Assembly: GCA_002005505.1 (NCBI GenBank)
Contig: KV908743.1
Span: 1-40,177, forward strand
Direction: 5' to 3'
Source: Botryococcus braunii
Lineage: Eukaryota; Chlorophyta; Trebouxiophyceae
DNA: 40,177 nucleotides
This document shows positions 18,841 to 27,667 of this stretch, in pieces. The translations under genes and the position numbers were made by a program. The notes under the pieces were generated by a model that worked only from the letters and a program-made list of their open reading frames with translations, was not told the origin of the DNA and did no database searches. The first letter of the stretch is position 1; each line of letters begins with the position of its first letter.

Positions 18841-20214
18841 TTGGGAAGGGATCTGGCAGTTCTGGTTGTACTGCCGGGTCTCAACATAAGGTACAATCAT
18901 GAGGTTCTAGAATATGTGGACAGACCACATGGACAGAAAGTTATTCCTGTCCATCGGATCTTCTCCACTAAAAATGATGCACATGGGAATGTTACTCGCT
19001 TTAAAGCGAGATTGGTTGCCCAGGGGTGTAGACAGATCCCTGGGATAGATGTTGGGGAGGTATTTGCACCCACCAGCAGCTATGGGGCAAGGAGGGCTGT
19101 GCTGGCAGTAGCTGCCACACAGAATCTTGAGATTCATCAAGTGGATATCAAGACTGCCTTTCTTAATGAGGGACTGGAGGAGGAAGTATCTGTGACTCAG
19201 CCTCCAGGTGTTGAGAATGGCAATACGAGAGTGGTTTGTAAACTCAGGAAGGCACTCTATGGTCTCAAACAAGCCCCTAGGGCATGGCATAAGACCTTGA
19301 ATGACAAGTTGAGTGTCATGGGGTATAGTGTCTGCAAGAGTGATGCAGGGGTGTACATTAGGAGGGCCCCTGATGGCAACCTGTCCTTCATTCTGGTCTA
19401 TGTAGATGACCTCCTCATTGTTGCTCGAGTGATCTGAGATATTGAGTGGGGAAAGAACTTCTGAAGAAGGACTTTACCATTCATGATCTGGGAGAGGTGC
19501 ATGATTTTTTGGGATGCCAGGTTCTTAAAAATAGAGATGAGGGTAGTATTTCTATGAGCTGCACTCCCAAGACTGATGCTCTTGTGGAGAAGTTTGGCGC
19601 TGCTAATGATGGGCGTGTGGTTGATACGCCCATGTCCAAGGACTTCGTGGCTAGCAGCAGACCCGAGTCCTCTGATGGTATGTCACATGGGGCAGGTACC
19701 CCTCTGCCACCTGGTCATAGATACTGCGAGTTGATTGGGTCGTTGCTGTACATTGCCAATACAACACGGCCTGACATTTCACAGGCTGTTGGAGTGTTGT
19801 CAAGGTATAGAATGACACCCACTACTTCACACTGGAATGAGGCCATTCGAGTGCTGAAGTACTTGAGAGATACCAGAGAATTAGCTCGTACTCTGGGTGG
19901 AAAGGGGCCTGAGCTAGAAGGCTATGTTGATGCCGACTATGCTGGGGACCTGGACCACAGGTATTCCACCACTGGCTATGTTCTATCAGTCTATGGTAGT
20001 GCCGTGGTTTGGGGAAGCAAGAAGCAGAGTTCAGTCGCTACCTCAACTATGCAGGCCGAGTTTATGGCAGCCGGCCATATTGTGAAGGAAGCCAACTGGC
20101 TTGGGGGCTTCTTGGAAGAGATAGGGCTGCACCTTGGAGGGTCAAAATTTTCTGTGACAACCAAGGATGCATTTCCAAAATTTACGGAACCCCCTTTATT
20201 CTAAATTCACAAAG
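18841..20214 (+). pseudogene. C2 reverse transcriptase and RNase H, truncated
   Basis: The reverse transcriptase frame carries KVIPVHRIFSTK, RFKARLVAQGCRQ, HQVDIKTAFLN, LYGLKQAPRAWH and an intact YVDDLLIV at about 19400, then a TGA at 19435 and a frameshift. The next frame (from about 19446) has FTIHDLGEV, RPDISQAVGVLSRY and RNase H with YVDADYAGD and WGSKKQSSVATST. After FCDNQGCI there is another frameshift, and at 20214 the C3 LTR starts in the middle of the motif that in C1 reads NPVYSKHTKH. This fixes C3 as a later insertion. Confidence 0.9.
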
Positions 20215-20936
20215 TGTTATATTTTGGAAGATTGACATGTGCCTTTCCCTCAGGAGAGTAATAGTGGCCAGACCAGCTCTGATCGAAAGGCGGGAACAAT
20301 CCCAGAATGAGTAATAGGTGGCAGAACCTAGAAGTTCTGCCAGGACCAATCTAGACCGATTTCACTTAGATTAGAGAGAATGAGGTAATCTGACACGGTT
20401 TGCTAGAAAGGATATATGACGCCGGCTCGAAGGGACAAGGCACTTGATTGGGACTACAAAAGCACTTCGGGTGTTGGTCTGAACAGTTGCCAGTCAAGTC
20501 ATCTCACACAGTCGCCACTGCTTGTTTCTCGACACACAACAAGAGTGCCGCCGGACTAAACACCCTCGTGCCGGGTCATACAGGTAAACTGATGTTGCAA
20601 CACTGAATCCACAGGAACAATGGATTAGGAAGAGGTCTAGATAATGTGCATTAAGAGAGTGCTAATGTTTTAGCTCATCGGACACTGGTAATACAGACTA
20701 TCGGTAGTTACGTAGATGCAGTAGTTTGAATTACTGAGTGATGAGAGAGAACAGTAAGCATTGTAATAGACTTGATTGGGACTACAAAAGCACTTCGGGT
20801 GTTTGTCTGAACAGTTGCCAGTCAAGTCATCTCACACAGTCGCCACTGCTTGTTTTTCGACACACAACAAGAGTGCCGCCGGACTAAACACCCTCGTGCC
20901 GGGTCATACAGGAAACGCAAAGCTCATAAGTTTACA
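20215..20936 (+). repeat. C3 5' LTR (722 bp)
   Basis: It starts TGTTATA in the middle of C2 RNase H codons and ends GTTTACA directly before the primer site. It shares segments with the C1 LTR in element sense, such as TGCCTTTCCCTCAG and GGCAGAACC..GTTCTGCCAGG. It contains a 143-bp direct repeat pair. Confidence 0.9.
20442..20912 (+). repeat. 143-bp direct repeat pair inside C3 LTR
   Basis: Positions 20442-20584 and 20770-20912 match over 143 bp with two differences seen, 328 bp apart. The second copy ends 24 bp before the LTR terminus. It is related in sequence and identical in length and placement to the C1 pair. Confidence 0.92.
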
Positions 20937-20949
20937 GGTTATGGGCCCA
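20937..20949 (+). promoter_or_regulatory. C3 primer-binding site (internal initiator tRNA-Met)
   Basis: GGTTATGGGCCCA, with pairing extending to ..CCACCA, the best fit of the three copia elements to a plant-type initiator tRNA anticodon arm. Confidence 0.87.
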
Positions 20950-21002
20950 CCAACTCTTGTGCTGGGCAGTTAAGGTGTATGACTCGAGAGGCGTACTCTA
21001 CG

Positions 21003-21527
21003 ATGGGACGAACAAGACAAAATGGGCGAATGGGCACTGGCGCGCCTATACCCATCAGACTACCACCTCCTCCCCCTCCATCCTATAACGAGCGAAGAAA
21101 GGCTGGAGGAGAGAGAGGACCACGGACAATTGAAGAGCGAGCGTTCATCGTGAAAGACTTCTTCTACGAGAAAAACGGCCAAGGCGCACTCACACCCCCG
21201 AGGTGGTTCCAGGAGCGATTTCCAATTTATCCAGCCTACAAAGTCACAGCGTGGGAGCTATCAATCATCAACGGAGAGCCAGGGTTTATAACCAGAGCCA
21301 AATTCGAAAGGTGTTTGCAACTGACGGGCGGCCCTACCCAGGAAGCCTACTGGACGGAGAAAGCTGCCTACGCAGCAGTGGAGTCTGCTCTGGCTTCCAT
21401 AGACGGTGACTTCCTCGAGTATCTGACAAACAACAGCGATAATCACTGCGAAGAAGAGTGGCTCACGGAGACAGACAGTGAGGACGAAGACGGAGACTCC
21501 CGACAGTCAGAGAGGAGCGACGACTGA
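21003..21527 (+). CDS. C3 upstream ORF, full-length relative of the C1 small ORF
   Basis: A 174-residue frame between primer site and gag; the open frame extends further upstream, and an in-frame ATG at 20979 is an alternative start. From 21003 the N-terminus reads MGRTRQNGRMGTG, weakly like the H3 tail. A Pro-rich PPPPPPSYNE and ERAFIVKD block is shared with the C1 ORF. Then comes a possible globular part with PPRWFQERFPIYPAYKVTAWE and KAAYAAVESAL, and a strongly acidic C-terminus (EEEWLTETDSEDEDGD). It stops 14 bases before the gag ATG. No known domain is recognised. It is intact although the neighbouring gag-pol is broken, and conservation in two copia families argues for a real accessory protein of unknown function. 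Confidence 0.68.
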   Translation: MGRTRQNGRMGTGAPIPIRLPPPPPPSYNERRKAGGERGPRTIEERAFIVKDFFYEKNGQGALTPPRWFQERFPIYPAYKVTAWELSIINGEPGFITRAKFERCLQLTGGPTQEAYWTEKAAYAAVESALASIDGDFLEYLTNNSDNHCEEEWLTETDSEDEDGDSRQSERSDD

Positions 21528-21541
21528 ACAATCCCGTCAGA

Positions 21542-22972
21542 ATGAAGAAGAAGGGTTCAAGTACCTCTGAAGCATCGAAGTCAGTCAGCAAACAGCCTAC
21601 ATCTACGCCTACCAGAGAACCCTGTACCCCCAGCACATCCAGAGGAGAAGGAGACAGCCTGCCTAAGGTCATTGCCACCCAGGTTAAGGTTCACGTGAAA
21701 CTACAGGCTAAAGGTCAGAACTTCCAAGCGTGGAATAATGCTTTCATTGCAGCGAATGATTCAAAAGGCTCATTGCCTACTGTTCAGGAAGCCATGCCTG
21801 GTACTACCCATAATGCTGCTGCCTTGCTCTTGCTGTACGAATCAGTCCCGGAAGACTGGCTGGGAGAAGTGTCTAGCAAACCCTCTGCGTATGATGCATA
21901 TGTCCATATTTGCAAGAAATTCACGGGAGGAGGCAATTTTCAGGCCAATGCAGATTGGCTAAAGGAGATGTCTAGAGGCATGAGACAGGGGGAAACAATA
22001 TCTCAGTATGTGAACCGGATGATCAATTTCAAGAGTTGTCTGAAAAACAATGGCCATGATCTGCTGGATGGACATGTGGCAACTCAGATTGTGCAAGGAC
22101 TGCCTGCTGCTGCAAACACGCCAGGACTGCTGCCCACGGCTGTCGCCCATCCTTTGGACCAACTGGCAGATCTCATCTCCACCACAGCAGAGGCAATGGG
22201 TTACAACGATGACGGAGAACAGCCAGCAGTGGTCATGATGGCACAGCCAGCTCCAGTTGCTGCAGTCCCCGCCCCAGAGGAGACAACCAGCGGACGCTCA
22301 ACTAGACCTTCCGGAGAGTTGCAACCACTGAACCTGGACCAGTCCGGGATGATGGAGACACTCCGCAACATGGCTAGGGGGAGCCAGGACTGTAGACAGC
22401 ATCGGCCCGTGTTGGAGCGAGCACAGCAGTCCTTCCGAGACGCACCACCTGACGGCGCAGACCAGCCGCCGGCTGGACAGACTCGATCACAACGATACGA
22501 GCAACGAGCTGCTGCCCGTGAAATCCTGCTGGCACGGGAAAAGGGGGAGAGCTGTGAGCGAGAGGGGCTGACTGAACGTAACAGCATGTCACAGGGACCA
22601 GGGGAAGTGCAGGACATGTGTCAGGATCACGAGAGACTTGCAATTCATGTGAGTGATGAGAGGGGGACAGTCTCTGAACAGACTGACACTGGTCCAAGCG
22701 AGCTGAGTTGCCCGGTTGGGACCTGTTCTGTGCCAAAGAGCAATGTTAGCAATGTGAGCTGTGCGCAGAGTGTGAATTGCCCATCTCAGACCCCAAACAG
22801 GGAACAATGTGGTGCCAGCCATACGTCTGAGGGCTGTGTTTGTGAGGGTGCGTCTGGGCCAGCGCCCCAGCGCTCATGTGTGGTGGGAGGACGAAGAAGA
22901 GAGAGAGAGAATCTGGCACGTCTGCAACAGGGGAAGTGCACACACAAGTCACTGTGCCAGCCATGTCTGTGA
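21542..22972 (+). pseudogene. gag: C3 gag core fused in frame to the integrase-RT linker
   Basis: The 476-codon frame starts MKKKGSSTSE, much like C1 gag, and keeps the gag core to about residue 240 (YESVPEDWLGE, NADWLKEMSRGM, HVATQIVQGLP). The sequence then passes at about 22270-22330 straight into the linker that in C1 follows the integrase (RSQRYEQRAAAREILL, EKGESCEREGLTE, SQGPGEVQ). About 1.7 kb of coding sequence is missing relative to C1, without loss of frame. The frame ends at TGA 22970-22972 after a frameshift within the linker. A deletion derivative is the simplest view; a selected non-autonomous form is possible. Confidence 0.85.
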
Positions 22973-24383
22973 GAGATCTGGTGAGGCTGATGCTCATCAG
23001 ACATGTCAGGGTGTGACAGAGGAGGTGAATTGGAAGCTTGGACACTGTGCACAGACTCCAGATTATAAGAGCTTTCCAAGAGGTACCTGTGTCTGGGAGG
23101 ATGATGTAAGTGTGCGAAGCAGTAAGCTTGAAAAAGCACGCTGCGAGTCGAAGAGAGAGAGAGATCAGAGAGGAAATCCAGAGACAGCCCAGCCTGTGCC
23201 AGTCTGTAGTGCGGCGAATGTCAGTGGAAGAGTAGTGAGTCCTGAAGAGAATGAAAGTGGCTCTGATGAGAAGCTGGGAGAAAAGGGGAGACACACTGGG
23301 GTGCGTTTTAGCAAGATTAGTGTGCCCTCTAGTTTGAGAGAAGCACAGCAGTCCCCACAGTGGGAATACTGGAAGGCTGCCATGCAGGAGGAGCAGGATT
23401 CATTGGATGCTAATGAGGTGATGGAATATGTCCCCAGACCTCGTGGACATAAGGTGATTCCAGTTCACTGGATACTTTCAGAGAAGATGGATGCTCATGG
23501 GAATGTAATCAGATTCAAGGCCAGGCTGGTTGCTCAGGGATGTAGGCAAATCCCAGGAGTGGATGTTATGGAAGTATTTGCTCCAACCAGCAGTTACGGA
23601 TCGAGAAGGGCACTACTTGCAGTAGCTGCCAAGGAAGGTTATGAGATCCATCAAGTGGATGTCAAGACAGCCTTTCTAAAAGGGGAGTTAGAAGAAGAGG
23701 TGTATGTCACACAAGCTCCTGGTTTTGAGAATGGAGATGGCAATATTGTCTGTCGCTTGAAGAAGGCCTTGTATGGTCTGAAGCAAGCACCTAGAGCCTG
23801 GCATAAGACTCTTAATGAGAAGCTTCATACCATGGGGTATGAGGTTTGCAAGAGTGATGCAGGTGTCTATGTGAAGTGCTCTGGAGATGGAGGGAAGTCA
23901 TTTGTGTTAATTTATGTAGATTATTTGCTGATTGTGTCTACGGGCATGGAAGAGATTGAGAGAGTGAAGGGGCTGCTCAAGCAGGAATTCACCATCCATG
24001 ATTTGGGAGAGGTGAAAGATTTCTTGGGCTGCCAAGTGGTGAGAGATAGGGATAAAAGGTTTATTTCCTTGAGCTGCATCCCTAAGATTGATGCACTGGT
24101 AGAGAAGTTTGGGCTAGATCTAGAGTCCTTGGGTTCTTACACCCCAATGACTAAAGATTTTGTGGCCACTCAGAGGCCTATGTGTAAGGACAACAGTGAC
24201 AGCATTGGTGCTGGTAGCCTGTTGCCTCCTGGTCACAGGTACTGTGAGCTAGTGGGGTCACTGTTGTACATAGCTAATACCACCAGGCCTGATATAGCAC
24301 GGGCAGTGGGGGTACTCTCTCGCTATAGGATTAATCCTACTACAGCATACTGGAATGAAGCCATTCGGGTGCTGAAGTATTAA
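22950..24383 (+). pseudogene. C3 linker end and reverse transcriptase with altered active site
   Basis: Following the frameshift, the linker continues with PRGTCVWEDDV and then a copia reverse transcriptase: KVIPVHWILSEK, RFKARLVAQGCRQIPG, HQVDVKTAFLK, LYGLKQAPRAWH. The active-site motif reads YVDY instead of YVDD at about 23918, removing the second metal-binding Asp, so this enzyme should be inactive. The frame closes with TAA at 24381 in the motif that in C1 reads KYLKGTRD. All else is close to C1. Confidence 0.9.
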
Positions 24384-24671
24384 AAGGGAACGAGAGATCT
24401 GGTTCTGGTCCTAGGAGGGAAGGACACAGAATTAGAAGGATTTGTAGATGTAGATTATGGAGGAGATCAGGATCATCGGTTCTCTACTACAGGTTATGTC
24501 ATCAGGGTGTTTGGCGGTGCTGTAGTTTGGGGAAGCAAGAAGCAGTCAGCTGTGGCCACTTCCACTGTAGAAGCTGAGTTCATGGCAGCCAGTGCAGCTG
24601 TCAAAGAGGCAAATTGGGTGAAAGGCTTCCTGGAGGAAATTGGAGTTTCTCCGTGGATTGTGAAGATTCAC
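24384..24671 (+). pseudogene. C3 RNase H, truncated by G3
   Basis: In the same frame after the stop: TRDLVLVLGG, then FVDVDYGGD (C1 has YVDADYGGD), WGSKKQSAVATST, VEAEFMAAS and WIVKIHC. At 24672 the LTR of G3 begins, cutting the HCDNQG motif. The rest of RNase H is not found on the other side, because G3 is joined to an inverted partner. Confidence 0.9.
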
Positions 24672-24968
24672 TGTAACAGGAATAGTCGCGTGTTATAGGA
24701 AAATGACCGGACCACGAGGATTTGGACCTCCATAAAGGTCCCTTCATGAGTTATGGTCCTCCACGCCAAGAAGTGGCTGCTTCACGCGCCAAGGGAGTGA
24801 CCCCTTACTTGACAAGGCGCATTGGCGATGGAGACAGGGACACTTAGAACAGGATAGAATAAGGCTTTGGCAGAGGAAGGACCGGGCCGGACTGGACGGG
24901 TACTGAGGTGGAGCCCAAACAAGTTGTAACCATTGTTCCCGCATCCTTTGGCCGTTTCTACTGTATCA
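24672..24968 (+). repeat. G3 5' LTR (297 bp)
   Basis: It starts TGTAACAGG and ends TGTATCA, one base before the primer site. Same length as the inverted copy 30990-31286. Confidence 0.9.
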
Positions 24969-24969
24969 C

Positions 24970-24981
24970 TGGTATCGGCGA
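24970..24981 (+). promoter_or_regulatory. G3 primer-binding site
   Basis: TGGTATCGGCGA. The following bases can form a stem (CGAGAGG with CCTCTCG, about 24978-25009) around an AT-rich loop, so the primer site borders a possible leader hairpin. Confidence 0.85.
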
Positions 24982-25184
24982 GAGGGGCCAAATTTTGAGC
25001 TCCTCTCGTTGAAAAAATTTCCCAAAGAAGTTTTTCAGAGAATTCTATAGATTCGGATTGGGTTAGTTGTGGTGTGTGTGGCGCTTTTAGGGGCCTACGA
25101 CTCGGGTCACCGCGTTTAGGGCCCCCACCCGGACTTTCTCGATTTCCTGTGTCACCGAGCCTCGCCAGCACTGACAGCTCAGAT

Positions 25185-26516
25185 ATGGCTAGACGACAAG
25201 TCGAAGAGCTGCAGGCTGCTTTGGCAGAGGCCGAGGGGCGTGAAGCGGCAATGGCTGCCGAACTGGCTGAGTTACGACAACAGGCAGAAAACGCTGAAGT
25301 TGCGGCTCAAAACCCCGCGAACCCACAGGCAAGAATCCCGACCGTTCGAACCCACTTACCGGAAAAATTCGAGGGACGCAGGGACGATCTCGAACAATTC
25401 CTAGACGATGTGAGGTCATATTGTGAACTCACCGGTGTGCCCGCGAACCTCAGGGTTGACTACGCAGTGCGCTGCTTAGGAAAGAGCGTGAAAAAGGTGT
25501 GGTTAACCAAAAAAGCAGCTTACGCGAGGCAAAATCCAGGTGCTGTCGTGGATTTAGCTCTCTTTGGGGATCTGTTGTCTTCTGTCTATGATAACACTGA
25601 TAAGGTTGCAAAGGCAAGGGATAAACTTGATTCCGTATATCAGGGCAACGAATCAGTTGAGAAGTATGTTGAGCGCATTACAACCTTGCTAGCAGAGGTA
25701 GAAGTCAGTGGGGACCTATCCATGGGGGAGAAAATCCATAGGTTTCGTAAAGGCCTACGTGAGGATTTAAAGAAATATTCAGCAATTAACCCTACAACAG
25801 GCAAAGGTTTTGATGATTTGGATGCCTTGATAAGTTTACTCACACGGTACGATGCCGCGGTGGGCGGGCCCTTACAGGCAAAGAGACTGAGAACCGGCCC
25901 CGGGGGCCCTAACTCAAGCATTGCAACCGCCACCGTTGGCCCAGCACCGCACGTTGCTGGCGTCGGACAGGACTGGACAATCCCCTACTACAGTCATGAA
26001 TTTGGGATGATGGCAGCTGCACCGATGGTGGCAGCGCCAATCCAGATGGCCCATGGTTACCCTGCGCCGCTCGCCACGGTCGCCGCGATCCAAGGCGCGA
26101 CTCCTTATCCCCGCAGGGATGGTTTACCTCCCGAGTATCGGAGGGACACTAGAGTTGCCTTTCCCCTCAACAGAAGCTGTTACGCGTGCAATACCCCTGG
26201 CCATGAATCTTGGTTTTGCCCACTTAAAAAACTTAGAGAGGACCCTAACGCCTATCTTAATCAACAACAGTGGGACATCTTGCAACACATTGTGAAGGCC
26301 AGACAGGAGGTAAACCAGCCTGCTCCACCAATTCCAGGTCTGGCTGGTGATTTGCTGCGGCGACGGGTAGGAGGGGGCCACAACAACTTTAGGTCCCTCG
26401 GTGTGGGAGCAGCCCCTATGCAAGGGTGGACAGCACAGGGTGGGGCCGGACGGGGGAGGAGAATCAGAGGACGGGGCCGTGGACGGGGCCGGGCAAGGGG
26501 ACGCGGTAGGCCATGA
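25185..26516 (+). CDS. gag: G3 gag
   Basis: A 443-residue capsid precursor. I choose ATG 25185 (MARRQVEELQ) because it opens a clean coiled coil of about 40 residues; the frame is open from further upstream. Next come PEKFEGRRDDLEQFL (gag core start), the core with KLDSVYQGNESVEKYVER shared with G5 and G6, a Gly/Pro/Ala-rich spacer, the zinc knuckle CYACNTPGHESWFC at about 26179, and a C-terminal tail of RG repeats typical of nucleic-acid binding. The stop TGA overlaps the pol ATG as ATGA. The frame is fully open. Confidence 0.9.
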   Translation: MARRQVEELQAALAEAEGREAAMAAELAELRQQAENAEVAAQNPANPQARIPTVRTHLPEKFEGRRDDLEQFLDDVRSYCELTGVPANLRVDYAVRCLGKSVKKVWLTKKAAYARQNPGAVVDLALFGDLLSSVYDNTDKVAKARDKLDSVYQGNESVEKYVERITTLLAEVEVSGDLSMGEKIHRFRKGLREDLKKYSAINPTTGKGFDDLDALISLLTRYDAAVGGPLQAKRLRTGPGGPNSSIATATVGPAPHVAGVGQDWTIPYYSHEFGMMAAAPMVAAPIQMAHGYPAPLATVAAIQGATPYPRRDGLPPEYRRDTRVAFPLNRSCYACNTPGHESWFCPLKKLREDPNAYLNQQQWDILQHIVKARQEVNQPAPPIPGLAGDLLRRRVGGGHNNFRSLGVGAAPMQGWTAQGGAGRGRRIRGRGRGRGRARGRGRP

Positions 26517-27667
26517 GTGGAGTTAGAGAAGGAAACCTCCACACTTTTGTTCCTTGGGAATCTTTTCATTCTTCTATCGAGCAACGTTGTTCTGAGTTTT
26601 TGCATTGTTCTTTTTCTAGAGGCCCCTTTGACAATACCCTACCCGATGGAAGGTCTAAACCGACATTTGTTGCAGTACCTATAGGTAAAGCTGAGGACAC
26701 CTTATCCACTTTCGCTCGTGAGCAACAAGCAAATAAACATTTAAGTGCTTGTTTTCTAATGGGTAGTAAAGTGGCGAAATCCAAGGCAGTGTACCCATGG
26801 CTAAAAGGCATGAGAGTTATCCTGCAAGGTACCAAGGGACCTGATGTCCCCTACTCCTATGTAGTTTACCATGCCGGACCCAAATTTAGCGTATCTTTTG
26901 CTCAAGCTTTTTCAAATAGGCATTTAGCAATGCGTTATCATGTTAACTGTACTGGTGTGAAGGGTGTCGCTTTAGTCGATACCGGGGCGACGCACTCGTT
27001 CGTCAGACATGACTTCCTAGCTACTCTCGGAGTGAGGCTGTCAAAGAAGTGTGTGGATGTCCAGCTTGCAGATGGGCAGACCATGCGCTCGGCGGGGACA
27101 GCTAAGCTCAGGGTGCACTTCTCTCAAACATATGTGGAACAGAGGGATTTCATTGTCTGCGAAACTCTGTTGGATGGGGTGGACTTAATCCTTGGTGAGG
27201 ATTTTCTGAAAGAAAGAAAAGCGTTAATTGACTACAATCATGGCGCAGTTCATCTTAAACCGCCTCATTCCTCACACTACATTACACTCCTCAACCCGCT
27301 GCCCCCTAGTGAAAGAGGTACCTTACGGGCGCAAAAATTGAATGTTATAAGTGAGGGTCAAGCTAGGCGGGCTATGCGAAAGGGTTGTCCAGGGTTTTGG
27401 GGGGTTGTGCGAGAGGCAAGGAGTGGACAGGACTCAGTTTGTGCAACACACTATCTCCATAGGGTTGCAGTGGCAACTACAGAGGGGGATAATCCTTGGG
27501 ACGAAGACAGCGGAGCCAACGGCCTAAATTTAAACGAAAACTCCCGGCGTGTTATTGAGGGTATGAAAGACAAGCCACAGGACTTGAAGCAATTGTTGTT
27601 AGAGTTTTTGGATGTTTTTCCAGAGAAGTTGCCAGATTTACCTCCAGACAGGGGCATCTTGCACACT
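26513..27667 (+). pseudogene. pol: G3 pol, N-terminal domain and protease, truncated
   Basis: A separate frame from gag, starting at the ATG inside the ATGA overlap. Residues 1-140 are an uncharacterised domain shared with G5 and G6 (motif [15 protein letters not shown]). The aspartic protease has [12 protein letters not shown] (about 150-160) and DLILGEDFL. The lead-in to reverse transcriptase ends at RGILHT; from 27668 the sequence belongs to the inverted G4, so the frame runs on for eight foreign codons and stops at 27691. No reverse transcriptase remains in this arm. Confidence 0.88.

Larger units (their letters stand above)
14519..20214 (+). mobile_element. C2: decayed Ty1/copia element inserted in G2
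   Basis: Order: 5' LTR, initiator-tRNA primer site, leader, gag, protease, integrase, linker, reverse transcriptase, RNase H. The 3' end was cut by insertion of C3 within RNase H; the rest of C2 is not in the window. Stops and frameshifts occur in most domains. It is related to C1 but clearly diverged. Confidence 0.88.
20215..24671 (+). mobile_element. C3: internally deleted Ty1/copia element inserted in C2
   Basis: Order: 5' LTR, primer site, upstream ORF, gag core fused to the integrase-reverse transcriptase linker, reverse transcriptase, RNase H. Zinc knuckle, protease and integrase are missing. The right end is cut at 24671 by the LTR of G3. The expected left target duplication is the five bases before 20215 (CAAAG); the right copy is not in view. 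Sequence is close to C1 in gag, linker and reverse transcriptase. Confidence 0.9.
24672..27667 (+). mobile_element. G3: left arm, 5' half of a Ty3/gypsy element
   Basis: Order: 5' LTR, primer site, gag, protease and the start of pol. At 27667 homology to the element ends and the sequence passes directly into G4 on the opposite strand. The 5' LTR begins inside C3 RNase H. It is nearly identical to G4, of which it is the reverse complement. Confidence 0.9.
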
